Assembly (NCBI RefSeq): GCF_038502225.1
Contig: NC_091298.1
Location: 30,562,833-30,626,832, forward strand
Direction of reading: 5' to 3'
Length of the DNA: 64,000 bases
From: Cherax quadricarinatus
Lineage: Eukaryota; Arthropoda; Malacostraca; Decapoda; Parastacidae
Numbering within the stretch: the first letter of the stretch is position 1; the number at the start of each line of letters is the position of its first letter. Of this stretch, positions 22,640 to 32,656 are shown one piece after another. A program made the translations under genes and the position numbers. The notes below the pieces were generated by a model. That model saw only the letters and a program-made list of their open reading frames with translations. It was not told where the DNA came from and did no database searches.

Positions 22640-23098
22640 AATCATCAGAGGGTGTTCAGCAGGGTGACCCACTCGCTCCACTTCTCTTCTGCTTGGCAGT
22701 AAGATAACTAACTTCCAACCTACGCAGTGAGCTCAATATCTGGTACCTGGATGAGGGCACTGACAGGTACTGAAGAGTCCCTCGTGAGGGACCTACAACT
22801 GGTGAAAACACAGGGAGAAGACTTGGGACTCATCCTCAATCCCTCCAAGTGTGAAATCATCACAGCGAACCAGGAAATAATCAATGATGTGCGAAGAATC
22901 CTCCTGGAAGTCTCAACTACCACTCCATCCAACAGTACCCTCTTGGGAGCACCGCTGGGTCACCAGGCCATCGACACTGTCCTCAGGGACAAATTGAATG
23001 ACCTGATGAGAATGGAGGAGAGAATAAGCGATCTTGATGCCCATGATGCTCTGTATCTCCTCACAAGGTGTCTTACTATGCCAAGACTCACTTCCTGA
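22640..23098 (+). pseudogene. RT palm and thumb segment with altered catalytic motif
   Basis: After 'GVQQGDPLAPLLFCLAV' an in-frame TAA follows (about 22700). The catalytic palm motif at about 22739-22760 reads 'IWYLDEGT', where the second of the paired Asp residues is Glu. Downstream 'DLGLILNPSKCEIIT' (about 22827-22862) is the normal next RT motif. The mutation and stop show that this copy lost RT activity. Confidence 0.72.
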
Positions 23099-23530
23099 GA
23101 AGTGCGCCCTCTTTTGACAACCCAACACTTGATGAATATGACGCACACCTGAGATCAACTTTTAAGAAGGCACTGAACCTGTCACTAGAGGATGAGCAAT
23201 GGGATCAGGCAACCCTCCCAGTGCGACTGGGAGGTATAGGGGTGCGCAAAGCAACGCATGTTGCTTTACCTGCTTTTCTGTCTTCGTGTTTGGCTTCCAG
23301 TGCACTAGTCAAGAAGATAGTTCCCGAACGCTTGAGAGACGTGGTAGGAGCTCAAGACCCCAGGTTTACTGAAGCAGCGATTCGGTGGGACACCCTTACA
23401 GACTCCTCCAGTAGACCAGCTCCTCCCAAAGAGCACAGTCCCACTGGGACAAACCGATCATGGAAAAAATCGCCAACACAGTGCTCTCCAATGCTTCAGG
23501 AAAGTACAAAGCTCGTCTTCTGGCAGTGAA
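23068..23530 (+). pseudogene. Post-RT linker segment
   Basis: Frame 23068-23529 gives 'AKTHFLRSAPSFDNPTLDEYD', 'LPVRLGGIGVRKATHVALPAFLSSC'. This is conserved in the same RT family between RT and the C-terminal zinc cluster. From about 23400 the frame drifts because of indels. Confidence 0.65.
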
Positions 23531-24241
23531 GGCACCACACTCATGAGATTTCCTGTTAGCTGTTCCCAATTCCTTCCTGGGCACCCGTCTCGACCCACAG
23601 GCCATTCGGATTGGTGTTGCTCTTCGCCTAGCCGCCCCCATCCTCACCGAACATAGGTGTATTTGCGGCAGGGCGACAGCTGATCAATTCGGACTTCATG
23701 GTCTCGTGTGTCACACAGCAGAAGGGAAGTATGCCAGACATGAGGATGTCAATGACATCATAAAGAGAAGCCTCGCCTCACAGCCCGTTGCCCAGCTCAA
23801 CGGGAACCCCAAGTACAGAGGTCTGATGGAAGCCAAAAGCGTCCTGATGGAGCCACTATGCTACCCTGGAAGGATGGAAAGCAGATTGCCTGGGACTACA
23901 CCTGTGCCGGCACATTGACAGACACCTACTTGCCATACTCCGTAGTGGAAGGGGGTGGAGCTGCCAGCCACAGGGAGACCCAGAAGATCCGAAAATATGA
24001 AGCCCTTCCCCCTTGCTATAACTTCATTCCAATAGGGTCGGAGACCCTTGGAGCATGGGGCAAGTGTGCTCTAAAGTTCCTCAAAGAGCTGGGTGAAAAG
24101 CTCATCATAGAAACCAAGGACCACAGGGCGACCAGCTTCCTCTTTCAGAGACTCAGTGTTGCGATGCAGAGAGGAAATGCCTGCAGCATTCTGGGCACCC
24201 GGCCCACCGCAGAGGAGCTGGACGAAGTATTCGAGATGTAG
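23530..24241 (+). pseudogene. C-terminal Cys/His cluster and restriction-like nuclease region
   Basis: The segment reads 'FLGTRLDPQAIRIGVALRLAAPILTEHRCICGRATADQFGLHGLVCH'. The C-x-C...H-x4-C-H cluster precedes the nuclease. From about 23858 it reads 'WKDGKQIAWDYTCAGT', with Asp in WDYT a candidate PD-(D/E)xK-type acidic residue. It ends 'HRATSFLFQRLSVAMQRGNACSILGTRP', with a stop at 24241. A frameshift near 23850 separates the cluster from the WKDGK part. Nuclease identity is inferred from position and motif and has not been demonstrated. Confidence 0.6.
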
Positions 24242-24313
24242 CTCTGAGTTACCTATGTTGTTTTACTTTCTGTTGTATTTTTGTGAATGTTTGGCCAATG
24301 TATTTTGTCTTTA

Positions 24314-24319
24314 AATAAA
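24314..24319 (+). promoter_or_regulatory. AATAAA polyadenylation signal
   Basis: Lies 73 bp after the stop codon of the retrotransposon frame, in its orientation, and marks the likely 3' end of the element transcript. Confidence 0.65.
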
Positions 24320-24466
24320 ACATACATGAAATATAGGGGGTGGTAGGAGGAAATTCTCAAACAGCTTCAGGGAGAACCTTCAGTTTTCCCTAAAGTAAGT
24401 TTATTCTTTTCTCTGAGGATGAGAGTCCCCAGAACAGTTCTAGAGGTGGTACCTCCCTGTATTTAA

Positions 24467-24469
<3 letters not shown>

Positions 24470-24556
<87 letters not shown>
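24470..24556. repeat. (TA)n microsatellite
   Basis: Pure TA, 87 bp, after a 'aaatataaatat' lead-in. Confidence 0.97.
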
Positions 24557-24558
<2 letters not shown>

Positions 24559-24589
24559 ATCCTCAGGTCTCCAGCCCAACGTTCCTACC

Positions 24590-25180
24590 ACTGTACTACA
24601 GATGGTGATAACCAGGGACAAAGTCTAGATCTTCTATAAGTTGCCGTTCAGTTTTGGTGAGCCTGTGCTCACTGTAGCTTCAGTTTCCAGTTCTTAGCTG
24701 ACGGGAGTGGAATCCAGTAGGGTCTGCTGCTGAATGCATCCACTTCAAGGTTCGACGTTTTGTGTTCAGAGATGCTCTTCTGCATACCACTGTTGTAATG
24801 TGTGATTATTTGAGTTACTGTCGCCTTGCTGTTGGCTTCAACCAGTCTGGCCATTCTACTATGACCTCAATAACAAGGCATTTTCACCCACCGAACTGCC
24901 GCTCACTGAATGTTTTGTGTTTTTCACACGATTTTCTGTAAATTCGAGAGACTGTTGTGAGTGATAAACCTAGGCGATCGACAGTTTCTGAGATATTTAT
25001 ATAACCCCCGTCTGGCACCAACAGTTATTCCACAGTCAAAGTCTCTTAGATCACTCTTCTTCCCTATTCTGATGTTTGATCTAAACAACAACTGAACTTC
25101 TTGACCATGTCTGCATACTTTAAGACATTGAGGCGCTGCAACGTGATTGGCTGACTAGATATTTGCACTAACGAGCATTT
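24590..25180 (-). pseudogene. Tc1-like transposase N-terminal remnant
   Basis: On the minus strand 24955-24870 gives 'VDRLGLSLTTVSRIYRKSCEK', a paired-like helix-turn-helix of Tc1-type transposases. Then comes 'SERQFGG.KCLV', and 24854-24669 gives 'MARLVEANSKATVTQIITHYNSGMQKSISEH', the second DNA-binding helix region. The DDE catalytic half is absent. Upstream noncoding sequence to 25180 ('cacgttgcagcgcctcaatg') belongs to the same element. Frameshifts are present. Confidence 0.85.
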
Positions 25181-26150
25181 TTGCATGCTGTTGTCGATAC
25201 CTGGGGGTTCTACTTTGAAACTAATGACACATGAGTTAGTTGTCTACCTAGATCCCAGCCATCTGAAGTCTAATATTATAGGTAACTCTTCCCTTCGACA
25301 GGCTTGTATTATTTCTAATTATAATGGCTGTTGGCCATTTATCAATCTGATGCCTCTGATGCCACATCGCGCCTGGTTCATTATCCAAACCGAAAATATC
25401 CAGCATGCTCAGTCTCTGGTGGAGTGAACGCGAGTCGCACGTGGTCGATGAGTCTCAATGACCAGCTCAGGACTAACTCCCAATAATTTGAATCAGTACA
25501 ACTCTGCCTGTGCTAGCTCGCTATCAACCTTGAAGAGATTATGAATTGCAATCTATACTGGGCAAGCCTGTAAGACAGACCAACACATAACGGTACTAGA
25601 AACATCAGGGCAAACCATTTGTTCACTACAGTCTTGACTAATGAGCGGTCGTCATGTCAGAATGTCATCCAAATCCTTGCTCATAATACTCGCTTTCACC
25701 ACGAAATGACTAGGTTACAAGGTCACCTTCACTACACTTGGCTGTGAATCTGGTGTAAGCCCAAAGATCCATAAATCGCTTAGATGGGTCTACGACACTC
25801 TAACACCGCCAGCCTTAACTATACGCTGAAGTGCTATTAAAGTTATAGATTGGCCTTAGTGTCATGAGTACGTCCCTTCTTAGACGTAGTGAGCACCTTA
25901 ATTAGTGACTAGTTAGAGGAAGACTAAAGCCATCCATAGGCTCGGTTGACAGAGACGGCAAAAAAGAAATGAGCACTGATCAAGTGTTCTGGACATGTGA
26001 GAATGCCAGTCGCTGTGACATTCATGAATTCGAGGAGCCAGGCCTGATGGGTCAAGGTATCGTGGCTCCAGATCAAGTCATTGATGATTTTGATATGTCA
26101 AAAGGACGTGAAGCTAGAGTTCCACGGCCTCTCCTAAGATGCGAGGGTCG
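25181..26150. other. No recognisable feature
   Basis: About 970 bp of moderate composition without an open frame over about 80 codons, tandem structure or family match. It is one of the few unique-looking stretches. Confidence 0.5.
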
Positions 26151-26159
26151 GTTAAGCAA

Positions 26160-26430
26160 ACCCTCCACTTCCCCCTAAGTGGGAGGGGGTGACAACAGCC
26201 ACGATGACCCTAGGGTCACTGGCACCCCTCTCCCCCAACCAGGGAAAGAAAGGAAGGCAAGAAGGAAAGGAAGAAAGGGACGATGAAATAGGTAGGAATG
26301 GGTGGAGACAGAGAATAGGGGAAACGCAGAGTGAAAAAAAGAAATGGAGAAAAAAGGAAGGAAGGAAGGAAGAGGTAGAGAGAGAGAGAGGAGGCTGGGA
26401 GAGTGTCCCAGATAACAAATCAACTCTTAA
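26160..26430. repeat. Purine-rich low-complexity tract
   Basis: GGAA/GAAAG-rich from about 26245. The frames on both strands (26152-26457, 26189-26443) are compositional. Confidence 0.75.
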
Positions 26431-26514
26431 TTTCCTCTGGTAAACTATTTTCTCCATTTTCTCAACTGGAAAATTGAGAAATCCTCTTCAACTTTCCGGG
26501 AAGGTCGAGTGAGC

Positions 26515-26865
26515 CTCACACTGTGCAGAGTGTGTCCCACACTGTGTAGAGTCTTAGACTGTGTAGAGTGACCCCTCACTGTGCAGAGTGAGCCTCACTC
26601 CGTGCATAGTGTGTCTCACGCTGTGCAAAGGGAGCCTCACACTATGCAGAGTGAGCCTCACACTATGCAGAGTGAGCCTCACACTGTGCAGAGTGAGACA
26701 CTGTGTAGAGTGAGTCTCACACTGTGAAGAGTGAGCCTCACACTGTGAAGAGTGAGCCTCACACTGTGCAGAGTGAACCTCACACTGTGCAGAGTGAACC
26801 TCACACTGCGCAGAGTGAGTCTCGCATTATGTTGAGTGTGCCTCACTGTGCAGAGTGAGTCTCAG
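26515..26865. repeat. Minisatellite, about 20-bp unit, about 16 copies
   Basis: Unit of the type cactgtgcagagtgagcctca with variation in spacing. It directly precedes the 15-bp array, and the two share 'agagtgagtctca' at the junction (about 26850-26865). Confidence 0.9.
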
Positions 26866-27306
26866 ACGGTACAGTCTCAGATGGTACAGTCTCAGATGGT
26901 ACAGTCTCAGATGGTACAGTCTCAGATGGTACAGTCTCAGATGGTATAGTCTCAGGTGGTACAGTCTCAGGTGGTACGGTCTCAGGTGGTATAGTCTTGG
27001 ATGGTACAGTCTCAGGTGGTACAGTCATAGATGGTACAGCCTCAGATGGCACAGTCTCAGGTGGTACAGTCTCAGGTGGTACAGTCTCAGCTGGTGCAGT
27101 CTCAGGTGGTACAGTCTCAGGTGGTATAGTCTTAGATGGTACATTCTCAGGTGGTACAGTCATAGATGGTACAGCCTCAGATGGTACAGTCTCAGGTGGC
27201 ACAGTCTCAGGTGGTACAGTCTCAGATGGTACAGTCTCAGGTGGTACAGTCATAGATGGTACAGCCTCAGATGGTACAGTCTCAGATGGTACAGTCTCAG
27301 ATGGTA
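26866..27306. repeat. 15-bp minisatellite, about 29 copies
   Basis: Unit ggtacagtctcagat/g. Fifteen is a multiple of three, so each frame encodes a perfect pentapeptide repeat (minus VPPET/VPSET; plus RWYSL or DGTVS). The frames start and stop at the array borders with no flanking coding signal, so a gene is not supported. A 75-90-bp higher-order pattern is visible: 'catagatggtacagcctcagatgg' recurs at about 27026, 27161 and 27251. Confidence 0.93.
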
Positions 27307-27544
27307 TAGAGTGTCTTCTATTCTCCCTTTAATTCTCTCTTGTCTTACCTCTCTCTAACATTAGGAATAATAATAGGAGAGAACTAAATAATGTCACTGA
27401 ATGTTATAGGAAGTCAGTAGACCTGTCACTCTGGTACTGTCATAACATGAAAGTAGATAATGATGTTTATGGAGCAATTCGTAATGTGAACAGACTGATT
27501 GATGTTGTAGCCAGGCTTAGGCCTAGTTACAAGTAGAACATTAA

Positions 27545-27760
27545 GTCACATGTACAACAGTTGGGTATCTTTATTGATGAAACGTTTCGCCTACACAGGA
27601 GGAGTCTTCAGTCAAATACAAAGGCAGCAGTAGAAATAAAATAAAGATGATGTAATCAGTCTATCAATCAACCTTTGAGAAAAAGTATTTGAGGTGGTCA
27701 GTCCCTTAGCATGTAGAAGATTTCAGCTCTATGATCTGGAACGATATCGTTCCAGATACC
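27545..27760 (-). repeat. PLE-like terminal repeat with hammerhead-like core
   Basis: The minus strand of 27579-27611 reads CTGAAGA, a GC-rich stem segment, then GAAAC GTTTC. It shares 'catgtgcaac', 'gggtatctttattga.gaaacg' and distal 'ggtcagtccct' with the 54640-54850 copy. At its far end 27734-27757 is a perfect 24-bp palindrome (atctggaacgat and its complement). Confidence 0.65.
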
Positions 27761-28319
27761 TGGTTACAAGTACTTCTGACAGACACACATTCAAATGTTC
27801 AAATTAAATGCAAAGTACAAGGCCAACCCCTATGGTCACTGTCTTGAACACTAGACATTAGGCAAATTTCCTAAAAGTGTTTGCAGTAAATAAGTAACTG
27901 TGGATATGAATCCAGATATACTCCTGTTGACACTTTTGAGGCCTTTTGTTTATCTATAAGCTCTTGCGTTACCTTCCACTGGACTGATTGATATGGGGTT
28001 CACAATGAACTAGCCGCTTCGGTGGTAAAATCGAATCTTCCCCTCCCCTTTCTCTCTTCCCTTTTCTAGTCCCTCTCTCTTCTCCCTTTCTGGTCCTCTT
28101 CCTATACCTCTTCCCCACTCCCCTGTTTCATCCCTCATCTCCGCTTTCCTAATCTTATTCTGTCTTTTCCCTCTTCTACTCCTCTCCGTTTCTCTCTTCT
28201 ATCCTTTCATATCCCATTCCCTCTGTTTTCCCTTCTTCTTTCCCCTGTCCTCTTCTTTCCGCTTCTCTCCCTGTCCCTCCTCTTTCTCTTTCTGTCTCCT
28301 CTCTTCATCCCTCTCCTCA
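27761..28319. repeat. Unassigned, then pyrimidine-rich tract from 28030
   Basis: 27761-28029 shows nothing recognisable. 28030-28319 is dominated by ctctt/ccttt/tccc runs. Confidence 0.7.
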
Positions 28320-28668
28320 CCTTTGAGAACATAAAAGTACACAAAAGAGAAGTACTGCAGTAGGCCTTCTGACCCATGCTAGGCAGATCCTACTCACACA
28401 TGTAGATGAATGGTTCAGAGAACCGACAAGTTGATAAATTAGATACATGTGCAACGCTTGTGTATCTTTAATGAGGAAACATTTCGCCACACAGTGGCGA
28501 AACGTTTCCTCATGAAGCCACTGTGTGGCGAAACGTTTCCTCATTAAATATACCCAAGTGTTGCACATTTATCTAATGTACCAGGTCCTACTCATACCCA
28601 CTAACGTGCTTATCCAATGATATTTTTAAATGTAGCCAAAGTTCTGGCTTCAGTGACGCTACTCCTAA
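28320..28668 (-). pseudogene. LINE-B copy, left part, with a nested foldback
   Basis: Minus-strand relic of the CR1-like LINE-B. It continues at 29452-29910 after the nested plus-strand LINE-B. 28441-28570 inside it is a foldback of the hammerhead-like family: two copies of the CCACTGTGTGG stem in opposite orientation, with 'gaaacgtttcctca' on both sides. The join 'ttctggcttcagtgacgctactc' to 'tctggggtgtgttccgc' restores a continuous sequence across the insertion. Confidence 0.65.
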
Positions 28669-29448
28669 AAAGATTTAGGAGTTCTGGTTAGCAGTAATCT
28701 GAAACCAAGACAACTGTGCATAAGTGTTCGCAATAAAGCTAATAGAATCCTTGGCTTCATATCAAGAAGCATAAATAATAGGAGTCCTCAGGTTGTTCTT
28801 CAACTCTATACATCCTTGGTTAGGCCTCATTTAGATTATGCTGCACAGTTTTGGTCACCGTATTACAGAATGGATATAAATGCTCTGGAAAATGTACAAA
28901 GGAGGATGACAAAGTTGATCCCATGTATCAGAAACCTTCCCTATGAGGATAGACTAAGGACCCTGAATCTGCACTCTCTAGAAAGACGTAGAATTAGGGG
29001 GGATATGATTGAGGTGTATAAATGGAAGACAGGAATAAATAAAGGGGATGTAAATAGTGTGCTGAAAATATCTAGCCTAGACAGAACTCGCAGCAATGGT
29101 TTTAAGTTGGAAAAATTCAGATTCAGGAAGGATATAGGAAAGTACTGGTTTGGTAATAGAGTTGTGGATGAGTGGAACAAACTCCCAAGTACAGTCATAG
29201 AGGGCAGAACGTTGTGTAGCTTTAAAAATAGGTTGGATAAATACATGAGTGGGTGTGGGTGGGTGTGAGTTGGACCTGATTAGCTTGTGCTACCAGGACG
29301 GTTGCCGTGTTCCTCCCTTAAGTCAAGGTGACCTGACCTGACTAGGTTGGGTGCATTGGCTTAAGCCGGTAGGAGACTTGCACCTGCCTCGCATGGGCCA
29401 GTAGGCCTGCTGCAGTGTTCCTTCGTTCTTATGTTCTTATGTTCTTAC
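28669..29448 (+). mobile_element. 5'-truncated LINE-B (CR1-like) insertion
   Basis: It starts within the RT thumb ('DLGVLVSSNLKPRQLC'), runs to the protein end near 29268, then about 130 bp of 3' UTR. It finishes with three TTCTTATG-type units (about 29424-29447), the short 8-bp-type tail typical of CR1 lines. It is inserted in an opposite-strand relative. Confidence 0.85.
28816..29268 (+). pseudogene. CR1-like RT C-terminal domain
   Basis: 150 codons, uninterrupted: 'VRPHLDYAAQFWSPYYRMDINALENVQRRMTKLIP', 'LPYEDRLRTLNLHSLERRRIRGDMIEVYKW', 'KYWFGNRVVDEWNKLPSTVIEG..LCSFKNRLDKY'. This is the conserved region after RT in CR1-like lines. The coding frame extends upstream to 28669 without the RT catalytic core, so it is a 5'-truncated dead copy. 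The frame is otherwise intact, indicating a fairly recent insertion. Confidence 0.9.
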
Positions 29449-29451
29449 TCT

Positions 29452-29910
29452 GGGGTGTGTTCCGCTCATCCACAACTCTATCTAAATCCTCTCTGAACTA
29501 GTTTGTTCCAGCTTGAACCCATTGTTGGGAGTTATGTATTGGAAACACTTTTCACCACGTTACTTATTTCCCCCTTTATTTATTCCTGTCTTCAATTTGT
29601 ATTCTTCAGTCTTATCCCCAATAATTCTGCTCCTCTCCAGAGTCCAGATTCGTTGCCTCAGTCATCCTTCTCTCTATGTTTTCCAGCACATTTTTGTCTA
29701 TTTTATAATATGGAAAATGTAACTGCAGTATAACCTGAGAACTCGAGTTATTTTTTCTTCTTGATAGGAGGCCAAGAATTCTGTTAACTTTATTGTGAGT
29801 ATTTATGCTCTACTGTTTTGGTTTTATTACTGCTGACAAGAACTCTTAAGTCTTTTTCGTATTCAGAATAAATGAAATCTACAATGCTTAGTTTACAATA
29901 CTTATGTGAC
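29452..29910 (-). pseudogene. LINE-B copy, right part
   Basis: Minus-strand continuation of 28320-28668, heavily diverged from the plus copy ('cacaactctatctaaatcc', 'cttgaacccattgttggg'). Confidence 0.65.
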
Positions 29911-30020
29911 CTGACCTGAATAGGTTGGGTCAGTGGCTTAAGCCGGTAGATGACTTGGACCTGCCTCGCATCGGGCCAGTAGGCCTGCTGCAATGTTCCT
30001 TAATTCTTTTGTTCTTTTCT
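29911..30020 (+). mobile_element. Solo LINE-B 3' end
   Basis: Repeats the 3' UTR of 29325-29440 ('gacctgacctga.taggttggg', 'ggcttaagccggtag', 'gggccagtaggcctgctgca', 'tgttcct') and ends in TTCTTTTG-like units. It is an extremely 5'-truncated copy. Confidence 0.85.
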
Positions 30021-30628
30021 CTCTTTATCTCTCTCATACTCCCTCTTTCTCTCTCTTCCCTCCCCTCCCTTCCTGTCTCCCGATTTCTCACTCTCCTCTC
30101 TCTTCTTTACTACCTCTGTTCTCTCCTCTTCTCTCTTCCCCTTCTACATGCCCCTTCCCCTCCTTCCCCTCCTTCCCTTCTCCCCGCCACACTACAACAT
30201 TCCACCTACGAACACGTCATTTGCTGAGTATTTTTTACTTTTAGCCCAAAAGTCAAAAGTCGAAGGTCAGACGTTCCCATGAGAGGGGTGATGGGGAGGG
30301 TGTGTTGTTGGTGAGGGGGTGGGGGAGGGAGAGGTTGTAGTGAGTTGTATATGGAGAGGGTAAGTGGGTAGTACAGGTTGGAATGGTGGATGGAGAGTAG
30401 GGTAATGGAGAGAGGGGTGGTTTCTGTGGGGATGGTGGATGGAAAGGGGAGTCGGGAGAGAGGTTTGGTAGTGGAGAGGGTAGTGGATGGAGAGAGTGGT
30501 GTGGAAGGGTGGGAGGGGTGGTTGTGTTTGGGAGGGTGGATGAATACTGTGGGGGGAGGGAGGTAGGGGTTGTTGTGTTGGTGAGGGTGAATGGAGAGTG
30601 TAGGGGGGAGGTAGGGGTGTAGTGGTGA
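30021..30628. repeat. Pyrimidine tract, then G-rich minisatellite-like DNA
   Basis: 30021-30230 is CT-rich. 30260-30625 is a degenerate array around 'ggtggatggagaggg'. The minus 142-codon frame (30253-30681) is Pro/Thr/Ser-rich translation of this array and is rejected. Confidence 0.8.
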
Positions 30629-30930
30629 GAATTACCTGGATTTGCTTTTGGAGGACATCGTCCCTCGCGACCCAGTCTCACACCAGGGATCCTCGATGCT
30701 GACCTGATCGATCAAGCTGTTAGTGCCCGTTCCCCACAGCCCAATGAATGCACCACAGCCCAGTTCATCAGGAACTGTTTTGAGGAATCTGTTGAGTTCC
30801 CTCATGAAGACAGTTTGGGATTTGTTGGTGATATCCCTTATGCTTGAAGGGAGGGCGCTGAGGAGTCGTGGTCCCTTAACACTTATTGAATTCCTTCTCA
30901 GTATATTAATCGCTTCCCTGCTTTTCATTG
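30629..30930 (-). pseudogene. LINE-A 3' coding end, target of a PLE insertion
   Basis: The minus frame (30632-30976) reads 'SIRDITNKSQTVFMRELNRFLKTVPDELGCGAFIGLWG', then 'SLIDQVSIEDPWCETG'. It continues in sequence at 32672-32770 on the other side of the PLE, so the two pieces were contiguous before insertion. Confidence 0.8.
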
Positions 30931-30995
30931 TAAGTATTCTCCACCTGTGGAAATAAATGGTATAAAATACCGACACAATGGCAATATAAACACAA

Positions 30996-31337
30996 ATGCA
31001 GTATAATGTGATCCTTTATTGACTACGTTTCGCCCACACAGTGGGCTTTTTCAAGTCACAAACAGAACTACCTGGGGTGGAAGGAACGCGAGTATTTATA
31101 GTCCGGCTGAGGTCAGGTGAAGAATGCTGCATCTGATGATGTACCGAGTGGGGTTATAGAGTCTAAAAACTTGGGTAGCTTGGAAAGGAGATTGGATAAG
31201 TTTGTGAGCAGACCTTCTACTGTGTTCTTATGTGGGATAGCGATGAAGAAGTTTCTTGGCAAGTGGTTCAGCTATGTTATAGAAGCCACTATTCTGGTTG
31301 AAGTTGTCGGATATAGAAATAAGTGATGATTCCAGGA
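30996..31337. repeat. PLE left inverted arm (pLTR)
   Basis: Inverse of 32315-32656. It contains the minus-oriented hammerhead-like segment at 31021-31053 and the last roughly 110 bp of the GIY-YIG coding frame. The inner boundary falls at 'gattccagga'. Confidence 0.92.
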
Positions 31338-32354
31338 ATCTTCGGTATTGAGTGTTGTCTTCTGTGGCGATAAGTCTTGAGTTTCTGTAGTTTATCAAGT
31401 GGTTGTGTGAATTACGGTGTTGTACGCAGGCATTCCCTGTGTCGTCAGACCTGCTTGCGTATTGGTGTTCTGAAATACGTGTTTGGAGGTCCCTTGATGT
31501 TTCGCCCACGTATAACTTGTTGCAGTCATTACAAGGGATTATGTATACCCCTGCAGAGGATGGAGGCTTGTCCTGCCTACTACTGGTGATGTCCTTGATG
31601 GTCGTGGTTGTGGAGGTAGATACTTGGAATGATGTTTTGGCAAAGATGTTGGAAACATGTTTGGCAATGGAGTTGGTGGGAAGGACTATGTATCTCTTCT
31701 CGGCAGTGTCTTCTCTGGGTGTGTTGAAGATGTTTAATGCTCGCCGTCTGCAGTCTCTGATGAAGTGACGAGGATAGTGGAGTTTAGAAAATATTTGTTC
31801 AATTATAGTGCATTCTTCCTCAAGGAACTCGTTGCTGCAGATTCTGAGTGCACGCAGGAAGAAGCCTATAATTACACCACGTTTGGTTTTGGTGTCGTGG
31901 TGAGAGTAGAAGTGGAGAAGATCGTTTTGGTTGGTGGGTTTTCGATAGACTTTAAAACGAAGTTCGTGGTCAGCTTTGCAGAGCAGGATATCAAGGAAAG
32001 GAAGAGTGTTGTCGACTTCTTCTGGATTGAAGGCTCGACCTGGTTGAGCTTGTCTTGGAGAGCTTGAACGTTGAAGCGTTTAGGAGTTATGAGGAGAATG
32101 TCGTCAACATAACGGAGCCAGGTGACAGACGAAGGAATAATGGTGGAGAAACGTTCGGCTTCTAGATGTTCCATGTATAGGTTCGCCAGGACTGCACTGA
32201 GTGGCGAACCCATGGGTAGTCCAAAAGTCTGCTGAAAGAGGTGATTTTCGAAAGAGAAACACGTAAAGCCAACACATAGTTCAACAAGGTCGATGAAATC
32301 GAAGAATCGAAGAATCCTGGAATCATCACTTATTTCTATATCCGACAACTTCAA
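31228..32354 (-). pseudogene. PLE RT (partial) and GIY-YIG endonuclease
   Basis: The first frame (32354-31872) has 'QTFGLPMGSPLSAVLANLYMEHLE' and 'WLRYVDDILLI', the RT primer-grip and catalytic YVDD motifs. The first catalytic Asp motif is missing through truncation. One frameshift near 32010-32020 shifts into a frame open to 31228: 'VDNTLPFLDILLC', 'HFYSHHDTKTKRGVIIGF', then 'SSAGVYIIPCNDCNKLYVGETSRDLQTRISEH', the GIY-YIG core (VYI..YVG). The C-terminal tail lies in the left inverted arm. One frameshift plus truncation makes it nonfunctional, yet it is young by its arm identity. Confidence 0.9.
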
Positions 32355-32656
32355 CCAGAATAGTGGCTTCTATAACATAGCTGAACCACTTGCCAAGAAA
32401 CTTCTTCATCGCTATCCCACATAAGAACACAGTAGAAGGTCTGCTCACAAACTTATCCAATCTCCTTTCCAAGCTACCCAAGTTTTTAGACTCTATAACC
32501 CCACTCGGTACATCATCAGATGCAGCATTCTTCACCTGACCTCAGCCGGACTATAAATACTCGCGTTCCTTCCACCCCAGGTAGTTCTGTTTGTGACTTG
32601 AAAAAGCCCACTGTGTGGGCGAAACGTAGTCAATAAAGGATCACATTATACTGCAT
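32315..32656. repeat. PLE right inverted arm (pLTR)
   Basis: Inverse of 30996-31337. In plus orientation 32597-32631 reads CTTGAAAAAGCCCACTGTG then TGGGC GAAAC GTA GTC. Stem II and GAAAC are intact, while the first box (expected CTGANGA) is degraded. Confidence 0.92.

Larger units (their letters stand above)
21377..24330 (+). mobile_element. Decayed non-LTR retrotransposon with C2H2 finger and R2-like 3' nuclease-type region
   Basis: Plus-strand element reconstructible only as fragments: C2H2-finger N-terminus (21377-21853), RT (21906-22634 and onward to about 23098), post-RT region (23068-23530), and a C-terminal Cys/His plus nuclease-like region (23530-24241). It is followed by a short 3' UTR with AATAAA at 24314-24319. 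Zinc finger, RT, Cys/His cluster and restriction-like nuclease is the known domain order of R2-type elements. Several stops and frameshifts make this copy inactive. The exact clade is not determined. Confidence 0.75.

Noticed and set aside
26843..27358. Pentapeptide-repeat proteins on both strands (136 and 167 codons)
   Set aside because: The 15-bp unit keeps every frame open, and the frames end at the array edges.
31117..32535. Two identical 69-codon frames on opposite strands
   Set aside because: They are the two inverted PLE arms, so the identity reflects the repeat and not a gene pair.
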